DNA of 64,000 nucleotides from Megalonaias nervosa (Eukaryota > Mollusca > Bivalvia > Unionida > Unionidae). Positions 43,296-53,480 of this stretch are shown here, in pieces. A program made the position numbers and the translations under genes. The notes beneath the pieces were generated by a model. That model was not told the origin of the DNA, did not search any database, and saw nothing but the letters and a program-made list of their open reading frames with translations. The stretch lies in NCBI GenBank assembly GCA_016617855.1, contig JAECUM010013002.1:1-64000 (forward strand), given 5' to 3'. Numbering within the stretch: position 1 is the first letter of the stretch; each line of letters starts with the position of its first letter.

Positions 43296-46200
43296 ATGGA
43301 AGAATTATCCGTGATTGAACCCTACGCAACCAGATTCGATCTTGACAGACTACCCGAGTATAAATTTAGTATTTCGATGCAAGATCTAGCTTTAACTAAT
43401 AAAGATGTAACTAAACGTATCCGTGAGGCCAAGAAGGAATTTCGTGACGATGATGCAGTTCATGCATGGTCAACATTCAGAGTTGGAAATGTTTCTAATA
43501 CGATGAATGACAAACGAGGAAGAGTAATCATTAACCACCTTGATAATCAAAAATATTTTATTTTAATAAAATTTATTGTAAATACAGAAGAAGATATTTG
43601 GATTATTCGTGACAAGCGCGATCCCGTCCGCGTGCAGTCAGGAAATAATATCTTCTTGAGTAATAAATCCAAACCAGGAATACTAACTGGTATAGATAAA
43701 CCGTATTATGAGCGATCGTATCCAGTGACTGCGGTTGTCTATGGAATATTTCCGCTGAATAATAAACCTAATGTTGGGGATCTCAAACCGATGAGATTGT
43801 CATCACCGTTGACAGCATCAACGAGGTTAACTGTGTAGCTGAGCGAGTTACAGAACACTTTACAAACGCGATACGTGGTAATGGTTTAACGGATTTAAGA
43901 CGTAAAAAAATAAATACGTGGGCAGAATCGGTTAAAGATACCGGAGCGTCTATCAGCGACGTTGCTGAGCTAGAGAAGAAATTAAGATTTCCAATAGCAG
44001 TAAAAACATTAACCGGAGAGATTTTGTACAAACCGAAATATATAAAAAATGGAGCTCCGATAGATATTATTGATCATAACGCGCATGCATAGACTATGGC
44101 AGTAACTATATTTCCACGAGATAGAGCGGTTAAATTTTATGATGGTGATATATTTGATTTTATCAGCAATATTAGTAAAAGTGACCCTGTGTCTGGTTAT
44201 TTCAAAGTTTAGAGCACGATTACGATCAGTTTGTACGGCCTAACGGTGATATTTATCGTACAGAATCTCTTCATGAAGAAATGGAACATCTTGCACTGAA
44301 ATATACCTCTGATGATGTCATAGTTAGACAATTACTGAATAACTGTTTTACTGTTCCGTCAGTCGCTGCTCATTTCGCTCAGGAGAAAAATTCATGGAAA
44401 ACGACACGATCGGAATTTCTTGAAGATGTCAAGAAAAGTTGTATAGAATATGGGCACGGTGGATTATGGAACACCAAATACGATTATAGTGATGTTATCT
44501 CGGTTGATATGGTAGCATGTTATCCTGGGAGTTTTCTTGGATATGGAGCATGTTCTAAATACTTTAAGAGATTCGGACATCCTACACATGACATGACCAG
44601 GGTTGCAATAAACGGATCCTTACCAGATTTTGACTTAACAGGATTTGCTCACGTAGAATCATTCGAGTTTAGAGAGGGTCTCCATGCGATTACTTATATT
44701 TGGTTCGGAAGACATTTTTCAGAAAATTGTTGGGTTCCGATAGTACTATTGCGATATATGCTTGATGCTGGATTTTTAATATCATTGAGAATAACTGAAG
44801 CGATTATATCGTATAGTTCACAGAAGCAAGTTTGGTTACCAGAACCGGACAGATTTAATATCGATGATGCCAGGAATGAATTCCCTGATATTGATGAAGA
44901 TCATGTCATTAAAATAAGTAAATGCAGGAACGAGTACGATGAAAAACTTGCAAAAGATCTTGGTAGAAAGATAATCGGTAAGTTTACTCAAGGTGGTTCA
45001 TACGATTATAAACGGCATTGTACAAGATTGATTATGGACGATGCTGAACTAGATTTTATAATCGCTGATACAACGGAGAAAAACACATTTATAAACCGAT
45101 GTAATGCTTATTTATCAGATGGAACAAAACTAGGTACCATTGTGAGCTATCTTGATGGCGACTCACCACAATATACTCATTTAAGATCTTCGATGTTAGC
45201 TTATGTTTCGATAAATCTATTGTCGATGATAAATAGATTTCCTCGTTACGCTGTTAGAGTTGCTACGGATTCATTTTATATACACAAAAAATATAAGATT
45301 TATTAAAACTCGGTAATGGTGAATGGGGGGTATGGAGGATAAAACAAGAAAATATACTTAGTTATTCTGAATCTGCCGACGTTGAAATTGCGGAGACATA
45401 TTACAAAAATAATAATCAAATATCAAAATCATCTGCACCATCTGTGTACGATTCTGTATCTAGACATAAGACCGTTTATCTTAATGGGTGTGGTCGTTCA
45501 GGTAAAACAACTCGTGCGATTAACTTATTTATGAATAATAACTCAGATATAATTGTTTTGACACCTACACATAAACTTGCTAGAGAAATAAAGCAACGAG
45601 GAGTAAAATCATGTACATACCATAGTTTCTTTAGATGGTGCGGAGACACGTGGACTCCATCGCGGATGGGTGAAAAATATATACCCAAGTATATTATATG
45701 GGACGAGATATGCACGGTGTCGTTAGAAACACTAAAAACATTTTTGATTGGTTGTTATTGAAGAATACTGCTGTGATTATGTGTGGCGATCACGGTCAAC
45801 CACCACCCTTTGTTGGACAGTCTCCACATAAATGGTTGAAAACATTTGCAGATTATTACGAAGAAATAAATGATGACCATAGATCCATTGATGAACCGCT
45901 GAAAGAGCTTAAAAAATTAATCAGACTGCAGCCAGATCAAATACAATGCGAGATACTGCGTAAAGTAATTGCAGAAACTTCTATGAATGAATTTTGGACT
46001 TTATGGAGACCTGCTGATTTGATAGTCGCAAGTAGAAAGATAGTTCGTGATGAACTGCAAAAGAAATTATTTACGTTACATAAAGAAAAGTTTCCGGATC
46101 TACCCGTACCTTTGTGTTATCGCCCAGCAGATACTCGACGACAAAATATTGAAGTTGAAATACCAGGTGCCTTGGTTCCACCAAGGGTACAAAATCTTGT

Positions 46201-46732
46201 CTTGAATGATATCGTGTTGGTTGCTGTTGATGTTGTTGAGAGCGCGTTGAACATGGATAAATCGCCATGGACGTTAGGATACGCTATAACAATTCACTCG
46301 TCGCAGGGATTAACTATAACTGATACTAGAATCTGGATTGTAGATGATCGTATTGAATGGTCGAATTTAGTCTATCTCGCCGTATCTCGAGTCAGGAGAA
46401 TATCGCAACTGCGTAGGGTTATTGTAGATTACGTAATAACTGAAGAAATCACTAACAATGTCGATATCAATAAAAAATTAGTCAGCTATAAACAGTGTGA
46501 CAAAAAAAATAAGCGTGACTTTGATCTTGATGCTGAATTTATTATAACACTAAGGCAACAACAGAATAATCATTGCGCAAGTTGCAACTGTAATATGTCA
46601 TGGCAGTGTTTTAATCCAAGACAATTTACCGTAGACAGAATTAATAGTGATCTCGGTCATACACGTGATAATGTGATGCTGACCTGTCTTGAGTGTAATC
46701 GACGTCGAGGCTCTGGACGTTTACAAAATTGA
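43296..46732 (+). pseudogene. polymerase B-like / SF1 helicase / HNH replication protein, multiply broken
   Basis: A single large reading unit of about 1,140 codons, broken into segments: 43296-43838, 43793-44092 (TAG) and on to 44212, 44212-45306, about 45303-45761, and 45698-46732. Segment four bases apart in frame show at least four frameshifts and one nonsense codon. The polymerase part has DVISVDMVACYPGS (motif A, Asp near 44506), GRKIIGKFTQGG (motif B-like) and VRVATDSFYI (motif C). The helicase part has NGCGRSGKTT (Walker A, about 45483), YIIWDEIC (Walker B), MCGDHGQPPPF (motif III), ITIHSSQGLTI (motif V) and YLAVSRVRR (motif VI). The C-terminus is an HNH-type zinc nuclease: HCASCNCN, VDRINSDLGHTRDN and TCLECN. 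This would replicate the element by its own polymerase and helicase. Whether the part before 44212 belongs to the same gene is likely but not certain. Confidence 0.85.
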
Positions 46733-47699
46733 GCTTGGTGGTAATTGCGTATCCTCAGGAATTACTTGCAATTGTTCACGTACAAATCCACGTTGAGGGG
46801 CTATAGAATCTAGTCTGTATATTGGAGGTCTACCAGTGGATCTTACCACGCTAGAAATTTTATGTGTAGTCACGCTCCAGATAGGATCGGTTGCTCTTTT
46901 TTTACCACCTTCAAGTTCGCAAGGATCATATAAATATCTAACTGTAACATTACCTAATACTGGTTGAGAAAAAGATTCATGTCGTCCGTAGCCATTGGGT
47001 ATATATATTTTTTTTGATCGCATTAGAAGGTTTCATGGAAGTTGCACGAGTAATTTCATTATTCAACGCAGCTATCACACTCGGTAATCTTGCAACCCAT
47101 TCACGAGATCTATCCTTAAAGTCAGTAGATATTTCCTTTGCATATTGGTATCCAAATAACCGCTCAGCAAGTGTTCTATTAAATCGTTCAACGATTGCCT
47201 GATCACGATGAATTTCAGTATGTCCTCGTCTGATTTTAACGTTATGTTTCTTCATCAACGATGATACTGCTCCAAGAAATTCTTTACCAGGATCAACTTG
47301 TAATAACCGTGGCCATCGTAGACCACCACGTTGATAAATGCGCTCAAACGCAGATGCAACTTCAGATGCTGCCTTTGTTGATAATGGCTCCGCTTCTTTG
47401 TATCTACACCCAACATCAACGACAGTTAACGCATATCTATACGTGTATTGACGTCTACGTGTTTTAATGGTATCGTGTGGTAAAAATAAAATATCTGCTT
47501 GATGAACTTCATTAGGAACGCTAACATCGAAATGCGCGTACTGAATTCTTTTAGGTGGACTCAGGAAGATTTGCCATATTGCCTGTCGTGCTAACCATGA
47601 TGCAGCAACATCACGAGAAACTTTTGCTGCTTCGGCGAGTTTACTAATCGCTGCTTTACCTCTCCAATACCCTCTCGGGGAATAATAAACAGATTCCAT
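46721..47699 (-). pseudogene. INT: RVE-type integrase, one frameshift
   Basis: Starts at ATG 47699. The catalytic core shows QADILFL (first Asp), LLQVDPGKEFLG (second Asp) and IHRDQAIVERFNRTLAERLF (Glu), the D-D-E triad of retroviral-type integrases. The main frame ends at 46977; the C-terminal domain follows in another frame (VRYLYDPCELEGG and GFVREQLQVIPEDTQLPP). The shift lies in an A8 run near 47004-47011, a typical slippage or assembly-error site. The gene joins the element to host DNA, giving the target-site duplication seen. Its 3' end overlaps the end of the convergent polymerase-helicase gene by 12 bases. Confidence 0.92.
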
Positions 47700-47716
47700 T
47701 ATGATAGTTATATAAT

Positions 47717-48220
47717 TTAATTGCCAGCCCCTAGCACTAGTTTACCTTTCATAGCAGTTTTTACTAGAAAACTAGCGAATTTATCTCTGAGAGATTTATT
47801 AGGTATAGAATTTAATGCGTGAATCAATTTCACATCTGCGAGATGTCGTTGCTGCAAATCTTTACTTTTATACGCGACATCATGAACGTGACACGCTTGA
47901 TCAATTGCGTTTATTGGATACTCTCCTGATTTTGGTTGCTCTCGTTCGTCAAGTCGGATATCAAGTCGAGTTCCTGGACCACAATAATTATATCCGGGTA
48001 AATGTTTCTCACCAGGGTATTTAGTCCATGGAGTTCCTGGCAATTTTCCTAAAAAAGCTGCGATATCACCACCCTTGATATTCATCAAGGACGAAATAAA
48101 TTTATATTTCTTGGTACCACATTTCACACACTTACCTGTAAGTGCGCATCTTTTTTTTTTTTTTGTCGTTAATTCAGCAGTATGTGTAGGTGCTCTGCAT
48201 CGAACACAATATAGACTCAT
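47717..48220 (-). CDS. phospholipase A2-like protein with N-terminal zinc ribbon (intact)
   Basis: 167 residues from ATG 48220; an upstream extension is rejected because it crosses the ATPase promoter. Residues 1-42 hold MSLYCVRC and GKCVKCG, two CxxC pairs of a small zinc ribbon. Residues 77-84 (GYNYCGPGT) form the Ca-binding loop and 107-117 (DQACHVHDVAY) the catalytic His113-Asp114 pair, with a second Asp in RHLADV. This is the parvovirus VP1u/PLA2-like arrangement, which opens endosomal membranes during virion entry. In Polintons the domain is known but optional. Next to the ATPase gene, head to head. Confidence 0.88.
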   Translation of the reverse strand: MSLYCVRCRAPTHTAELTTKKKKRCALTGKCVKCGTKKYKFISSLMNIKGGDIAAFLGKLPGTPWTKYPGEKHLPGYNYCGPGTRLDIRLDEREQPKSGEYPINAIDQACHVHDVAYKSKDLQQRHLADVKLIHALNSIPNKSLRDKFASFLVKTAMKGKLVLGAGN

Positions 48221-48232
48221 ATTATTTATTAT
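48221..48232. promoter_or_regulatory. 12-bp divergent spacer between PLA2 and ATPase starts
   Basis: ATTATTTATTAT is all that separates the two start codons. Both genes must use overlapping AT-rich start signals or have promoters inside each other's coding sequence. The same AT-rich context precedes other starts (41370, 42926, 47699). Confidence 0.55.
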
Positions 48233-48898
48233 ATGGATATAATTGACTTTTCTGCGACACGAAAACAAGAGCCAGTAAAACATCATCCAGCATTACCAAA
48301 TTCTATCAGAATGATTATAATAGGTCCATCTGGAAGTGGAAAGACGCAATTACTGCTTAATCTGATAATGAGATGGCTGAAGTGGGATAAATTGTATTTA
48401 ATAGCGCCATCTGTAGATGATCAGCGATGTTACGAAGTACTTAAAGATTTTAATGAAAATGCAAAATTGTTGCATGAAGACAGTGAAGTCATAGACTTTA
48501 TTACTGATATTGATGAAGCGCCATCTGTAGATGATCTGGATGGATTCATTAATAACCTCGTGGTATACGATGATGTCATGCTGGACAAACAATCCAATCC
48601 AGCTCGGATATTTTCACGAGGTCGTCACAAAAACACAGACGTGATTTATGTTACACAGCGTTATACACAAATTCCAAAAGTGATCAGGGATAACTGTAAC
48701 ATTTTAGTTGTGTTCAACGGAGTAGATAATCATACGCTGAAAAATATTTATTATACTTGGTGTTCTGGGGACATGGATATGAACAAATTTTAAAATTTCT
48801 TTTCAAAAGCACAAGCTGCTCCCTTTGGTTTTGTAACAATAAATTTACATGATCCGAGGTCAAGATATCGTAACGGACTTGATACAAGTTTTGGATAA
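48233..48898 (+). pseudogene. ATP: A32/FtsK-type packaging ATPase with one premature stop
   Basis: From ATG 48233. Walker A GPSGSGKT at residues 31-38, Walker B LVVYDDVM near 109-116, then RHKNTDVIYVTQRYTQIPKV (sensor region). TAA at 48791 cuts the frame after 186 codons, yet the same frame stays open with family-like sequence (AAPFGFVTINLHDPRSRYR) for 34 more codons to TAA 48896, six bases before the right TIR. The protein pumps DNA into capsids in adeno-, NCLDV- and Polinton-type particles. The lost C-terminus is short, but the gene is counted as broken. Confidence 0.9.
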
Positions 48899-48904
48899 AA
48901 ACCA

Positions 48905-49087
48905 TAGCAGCAGGAAGGGTGAACGACATACGCGTAGTGACCAGCACGTGAAAAAATCGGAAAAAATTTGGGCAATTAGAGAAGTTTTTACTGTTAAGGC
49001 AAAAACTTTTTTTCAGCCTTCGTAGGAACCCTTAATTTTCAAAAATAAGGTCTCTACAAAGTTGTAGGGTTCACCCTTCCTGCTGCT
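48905..49087 (-). repeat. right terminal inverted repeat
   Basis: Reverse complement of 32638-32820. Inner end TAGCAGCAGGAAGGGTGAAC at 48905-48924, outer end its complement at 49069-49087. Confidence 0.95.
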
Positions 49088-49094
49088 GATGTAG
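49087..49094. repeat. target-site duplication, right
   Basis: TGATGTAG, matching 32633-32640. Confidence 0.75.
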
Positions 49095-50312
49095 ATCTAA
49101 TGATATTGTGTAGAAACCATTTTTCTTCTTTGATTTTAACTCTTGTCCTTTTGGCTCCGAAATTCTGAAATAAGTACGGTTCTTCCACAAGCTAATTAAA
49201 TGTATTTTAACATATTTAATTATAGATTGTGCAAACTTTAGTAATTTTCTTGAAATAATTTGTCTCCTTTCCTTAACAGTCACTCTCTCCTTCGACCTTT
49301 TTGTCCCTAAACTGATAAGGTTCTTCCTTACCTCAAATACAAGCCATCCGAAGACGAAGAGTCTGGTAACTGTGGATGTCGAGAACTAAAAAAAGTATTG
49401 TGTTGCAACTGATTTTCTTTCTGTCACAGTGACCTTGACTATGCAAGCTATTCAAAACACTTGTGGCATAAGTAGGTGGTGGGGAATAGCGTTACTGTGT
49501 AGAAACCGTTTTTCTACTTACTGTACCGGTGACCAGTGACCAGTGATATGAAATCATTACCCATTTGAGATTCTGTTTATCAAATAGTTTTTTTTTTGTA
49601 TTGTAATGTAACAATATACAAAGAAGAAATAATTTCGTTCATTCTGACCCAGATGATGTGCCTTTCATTTGTTGCGCGTAAAAATTAGTCCCAAAGTGTT
49701 GTAATTTTTTGGCAGTTTTATAACGAATACAATTTCAGAACAGATTTTCTTTTACAAATTAAAACTTAAAGAGTAACTTTCCTTCAGAATGAATGGAACG
49801 ATTGACTAAGAGAAAGAAGATCGCTTCTCAGCACAGAATGTGTATGGAAGTTTCGTGTGATGTCACATTTTGAATTATTGCGGTTAGACTATCAATGTAA
49901 CAATGTTGATACCTAATGTATGTCACTTTCAGTACCGGAAGTTGATGAATATTCATGGGAAACGATTATTACTGGATGAAGAAATTCCATATTTACTGTA
50001 ATGTATTTGTGAACGGATATTTGCATTAGTTGATTTGGAACAGGAGACAGTGGGTATTGCATCACATAAGATACATTTGATCGTTTGAGCTATTTTACCG
50101 CCTAAATTACTGTGGTTTGATAGGCCTGACGTTCTGTCAGTTGAGAGACCGGTTTATGTCTATATTCTTCTATGAACAGAGGTGTGTTTATTTGCTGCTA
50201 AATGTTAACATTTAAACTACTCTTTTATATAGGTTTAATTCCTTGTTACAGGATTACCGCCAATCCCTCCCATCGTGGATGCTATCAATGACCACTCTCC
50301 TTAATTTTATTT
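49095..50312. other. noncoding right flank of the Polinton
   Basis: No feature supported. Confidence 0.4.
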
Positions 50313-50316
50313 GTTG

Positions 50317-51238
50317 TGTTAGGTGACAAGGCTCGTACAAATTAACAAAGAAAAGAGTGAAGCCAACAAGCTTTGTATATTTAAACAGAATAATTTATTT
50401 CCCTAGAAAACACGGTAAAAATATGAAAAAGGACTTACAGTTTGTGGATATATTCCAAAAATTATTCCTGGAATTTGAAAATATAAGTCCTATCACTAAA
50501 ACATTCTAATTGAATCCAAGTTCGAATCCCGATGAAGTTCCAATATGGAAGGCGATGACGTCAGTTGAGGTCGTTGTACTGATGTCAACAGTTTATCGTT
50601 GAATTACAAGTTATAATGTTCCGGTTTAGAATACCAGAATAAATTTCCAATAAATGTCTTTGTCCAAGAATTTTGATGAAGAAGAGCACTTGTATGTTTT
50701 CTAGAGTGAATAAATTATTAAACCCAAAATATAGAAGAATTCTACATCAACTGGCATCAACATTAACAAAAAAAACGCCTTGAGCTCCTAAGGTGCAGAA
50801 TACGACTGACCGAAAAACACTGAGAATGAGTATTAAACCCAACTAAGAACGCAATTTCAGACCCACGTGATGGGTCACGTGATCACTTTCTACAAGTCAA
50901 TAAGCACGTAGGCTAATATAACTTAGCTAAGAATGAGATATTCCCACACTGGAAATGAATTTCAAAGCTGTTTACAACAGAGCCACCACGTGGGTTGAAC
51001 ATGACCTTGATAATGACCAATCATTTTCACTCTGTGTTTACCAATCTCTGAACCAAGGTAAGCTAAAAATAATAATAAAGCAATACTTTTGCGTTTTAAT
51101 CAGGTCAAAACAGAAAATTGAATTTTCCGAGAAAAATATCAAATCCAGTGAAAATAAATCATCATTACAATAAGATGTAATGAAATAAAAATAAATAAAA
51201 GAATTTAAAACTAGCAATTAAATTACATATACGTAACA
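50317..51238 (+). mobile_element. 922-bp TGTTA...TAACA element, copy A
   Basis: Begins TGTTAGGTGACAAGGCTCG, ends CATATACGTAACA, and is flanked by GTTG on both sides (50313-50316, 51239-51242). The internal sequence matches 59372-60344 and, inverted, 51966-52921, notably AATAATTTATTTCCCTAGAA and GGCGATGACGTCAG. No long open frame. TG...CA ends and 4-bp duplication fit a solo LTR of a Ty3-type retroelement or a non-autonomous Ginger-type transposon. Confidence 0.82.
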
Positions 51239-51965
51239 GTTGCTGTTGCTTGGGGTTTAACGCCATTTTCTTCAACGCATGAAAATAAATGGCATAATGA
51301 GCCCTAGTAGGGTAAATTTGCCATATTCAGAAAGACGTGACCTTTTCTCTTAATTTCCTTTGGGCAATCGACTCAAAAAAATGGCCGCCAAAATATTCAT
51401 TGTATATGTAAAAAGAAAAAGTTCCATAAGGCTGGGTAACGAAAATATTCCCACGATCACAGCCAATCAAGAAAGAGAATACTGCGCAAGAATTTCTTAC
51501 GCTTATTTGAAGCAATCAGAATCACGTAAAGTGATATGTTAACGTGTTGTAGCATCAAAACTATTAAAATGCACACACTATATGTAAAGTGTAAAGGCTG
51601 TGTGATAAATACGGATTAAGATAAATATACCATTAGAATGCAGATATGGTTGGAGAATCAAAGACAGATATATGCATGTATAAAAATAGATAAATGGGTT
51701 TACAGAGATTTTCGAGAAATCGCTACATATTTAAGAGAAATAGATACTTGTGGAAATGCCTTCAACAGAAAATTAAAAAGGCAAATGACAGAACTGTGTT
51801 AACCTAATTTTAATCATGTTGTAAAATATCATAACTTTGTACTTCCACTTCTCTCGTAAATTAATATAAAATGCAACGTGAGGTACTAGAAAAAGCTAGG
51901 ACTATTATTAAAAAGTGTCCAGACAAAAATATTCATCTAAAACTATTCATATCTGATAAGTGTAT

Positions 51966-52921
51966 TGTTACGACCCTGTAGATAAAAGTTACTTGTGTGT
52001 TAAAATGTAAATTCTTCTAATTCTTTGTTTCATTCTTATTTCATTTTTACATCATTAAATGTAGTTATTATTATTATGATGATTATGTTTGCATTTGTAT
52101 AATAGTATGTTAGAAACATCGTATTTATTTAAAACGTAAATGTGACTCGTGTAAGCACGATTTTTGCATGACGGGTTTTGCGTAGCAAGTAAACATTCAG
52201 CAGTAGGTATGTAAATGATTGGCTAATGCTTGTTCAGGTTTTCGTAATGTCCAGATGGATTGCGAAATCACACGTGTGCTTCGTGCGTGTGTACATGTAA
52301 TGACGCATTAGCTTGTTTTAAATGCTCAGTTACCTGTAAGAAATGTCATAGTTATAGTCGTAGTCATAGTCGTAGTCAGTCATAGCTGAGAGTCACATCA
52401 TAACATCTTGTACAGTTTCTAATACCTTAAGGAAAAGGTATTTCTGTGCTGGAAAGAGTTGCGCATTCGTACGAGGAACAACATGTGTGTTGTTAGTGGT
52501 GGTAGCTGTATTTCATCTGCTTTCTAAATAATTATTTTCCCTGGAGAACAACACTACTGGCTTTGGACAAAGACATTTGATGAAATTATTTCCAAATCGG
52601 AACAGAACAATACAAATTGTGCTTTACAGTGAAAATTCTGGACATTCTGTGTTAGCCTTCGTCTGACGTCATCATCCGCCATCTTGGATCGGAACTGAGA
52701 TTCAGACTATATCAAATTAGAACTGTTTATTCACAGGACTTATGTGTTTTCACAACTTTAGAAAAAATTTTGGGAATCTTCTTCGTAAATCGTAAGTCTT
52801 GTTTCACCTATTTACCTTTTCACCGTGTTTTCTAGGGAAATAAATTATTTTTGTTAAAATTTACAAAGCTTGTTGTCTTCACTCTTTCTTTGTGTTACTT
52901 TGAACGAGCCGATACGTAACA
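51966..52921 (-). mobile_element. TGTTA...TAACA element, copy C (inverted, 956 bp)
   Basis: Flanked by GTAT (51962-51965 and 52922-52925). The right half is clearly homologous to copies A and B in reverse; the left half has diverged or differs in content, including a short GTCATA/GTCGTA repeat near 52350-52385. Confidence 0.78.
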
Positions 52922-53164
52922 GTATAAAGTCAAGAGCAGTGTATGAAGTCCTTTTAGAAGAAGGGTTATAATATAGACGAAAAACAATTATAAATTTTGT
53001 GTAACTTCTTTTTGGGGGATCAACTTTTGACAATAACACTTTCTGGATGCATGCTTTATAGTTTTCATACTTGCTTTTACTTTTGTTCCAAGTTTGACAT
53101 TTCTTAGCACAAAGCTCCCTCACTTCCAACGATGTTGTCGACAAAAGCGATGCAGCCATTATCG

Positions 53165-53480
53165 TGGTTATCTAGGCTACCTCACTTATAACATTATTAT
53201 TGACCGGTGCACTCATCGTTGTGATAGCCTCGACTGGTGACATTGTTATTGAGAGATAGCGGTGTATGTATATATGTCTGTGGTAGCTTATACACCCTCA
53301 TTTTTAACGGTGTTAATGAGATAAAATGTTGTATATATGACTGTTGTAGCTTGAACTACATGGCAAGTAACAGTGTTATTGAGTGTATGTATCACTGTTG
53401 TACACTAGACACCCTCATTGTTAACACTGTTGTCGAGAGAAAGAAGTAGTTGCATCATTGTTGTAGCCTAGTATAAAACA
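53165..53480 (+). repeat. degenerate minisatellite, about 60-bp unit
   Basis: Four or five loose copies containing GTTGTAGCTT and ACACCCTCATTGTTAACACT-like segments. Confidence 0.6.

Larger units (their letters stand above)
32633..49094 (+). mobile_element. structurally complete but inactivated Polinton/Maverick (element 1)
   Basis: About 16.4 kb bounded by TIRs of about 183 bp and the repeat TGATGTA(G) at 32633-32640 and 49087-49094. Inside is the diagnostic Polinton set: RVE integrase, family-B-type polymerase, packaging ATPase, adenain-like protease, double jelly-roll capsid and penton protein. Genes are packed with few gaps except at 40.0-41.4 kb (SINE and repeats) and 41.8-42.4 kb (palindrome). 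Stops or frameshifts hit at least seven genes, while the TIRs stay near 97% identical by eye. It is therefore a fairly young insertion whose reading frames have since decayed, or whose frames partly suffer from assembly indels. Confidence 0.93.

Noticed and set aside
33600..48800. Alternative genetic code or programmed stop readthrough explaining the in-frame stops of the Polinton
   Set aside because: TAA, TAG and TGA all occur, several genes also have frameshifts, and intact neighbours end at ordinary stops. Plain decay (or assembly error) is simpler.
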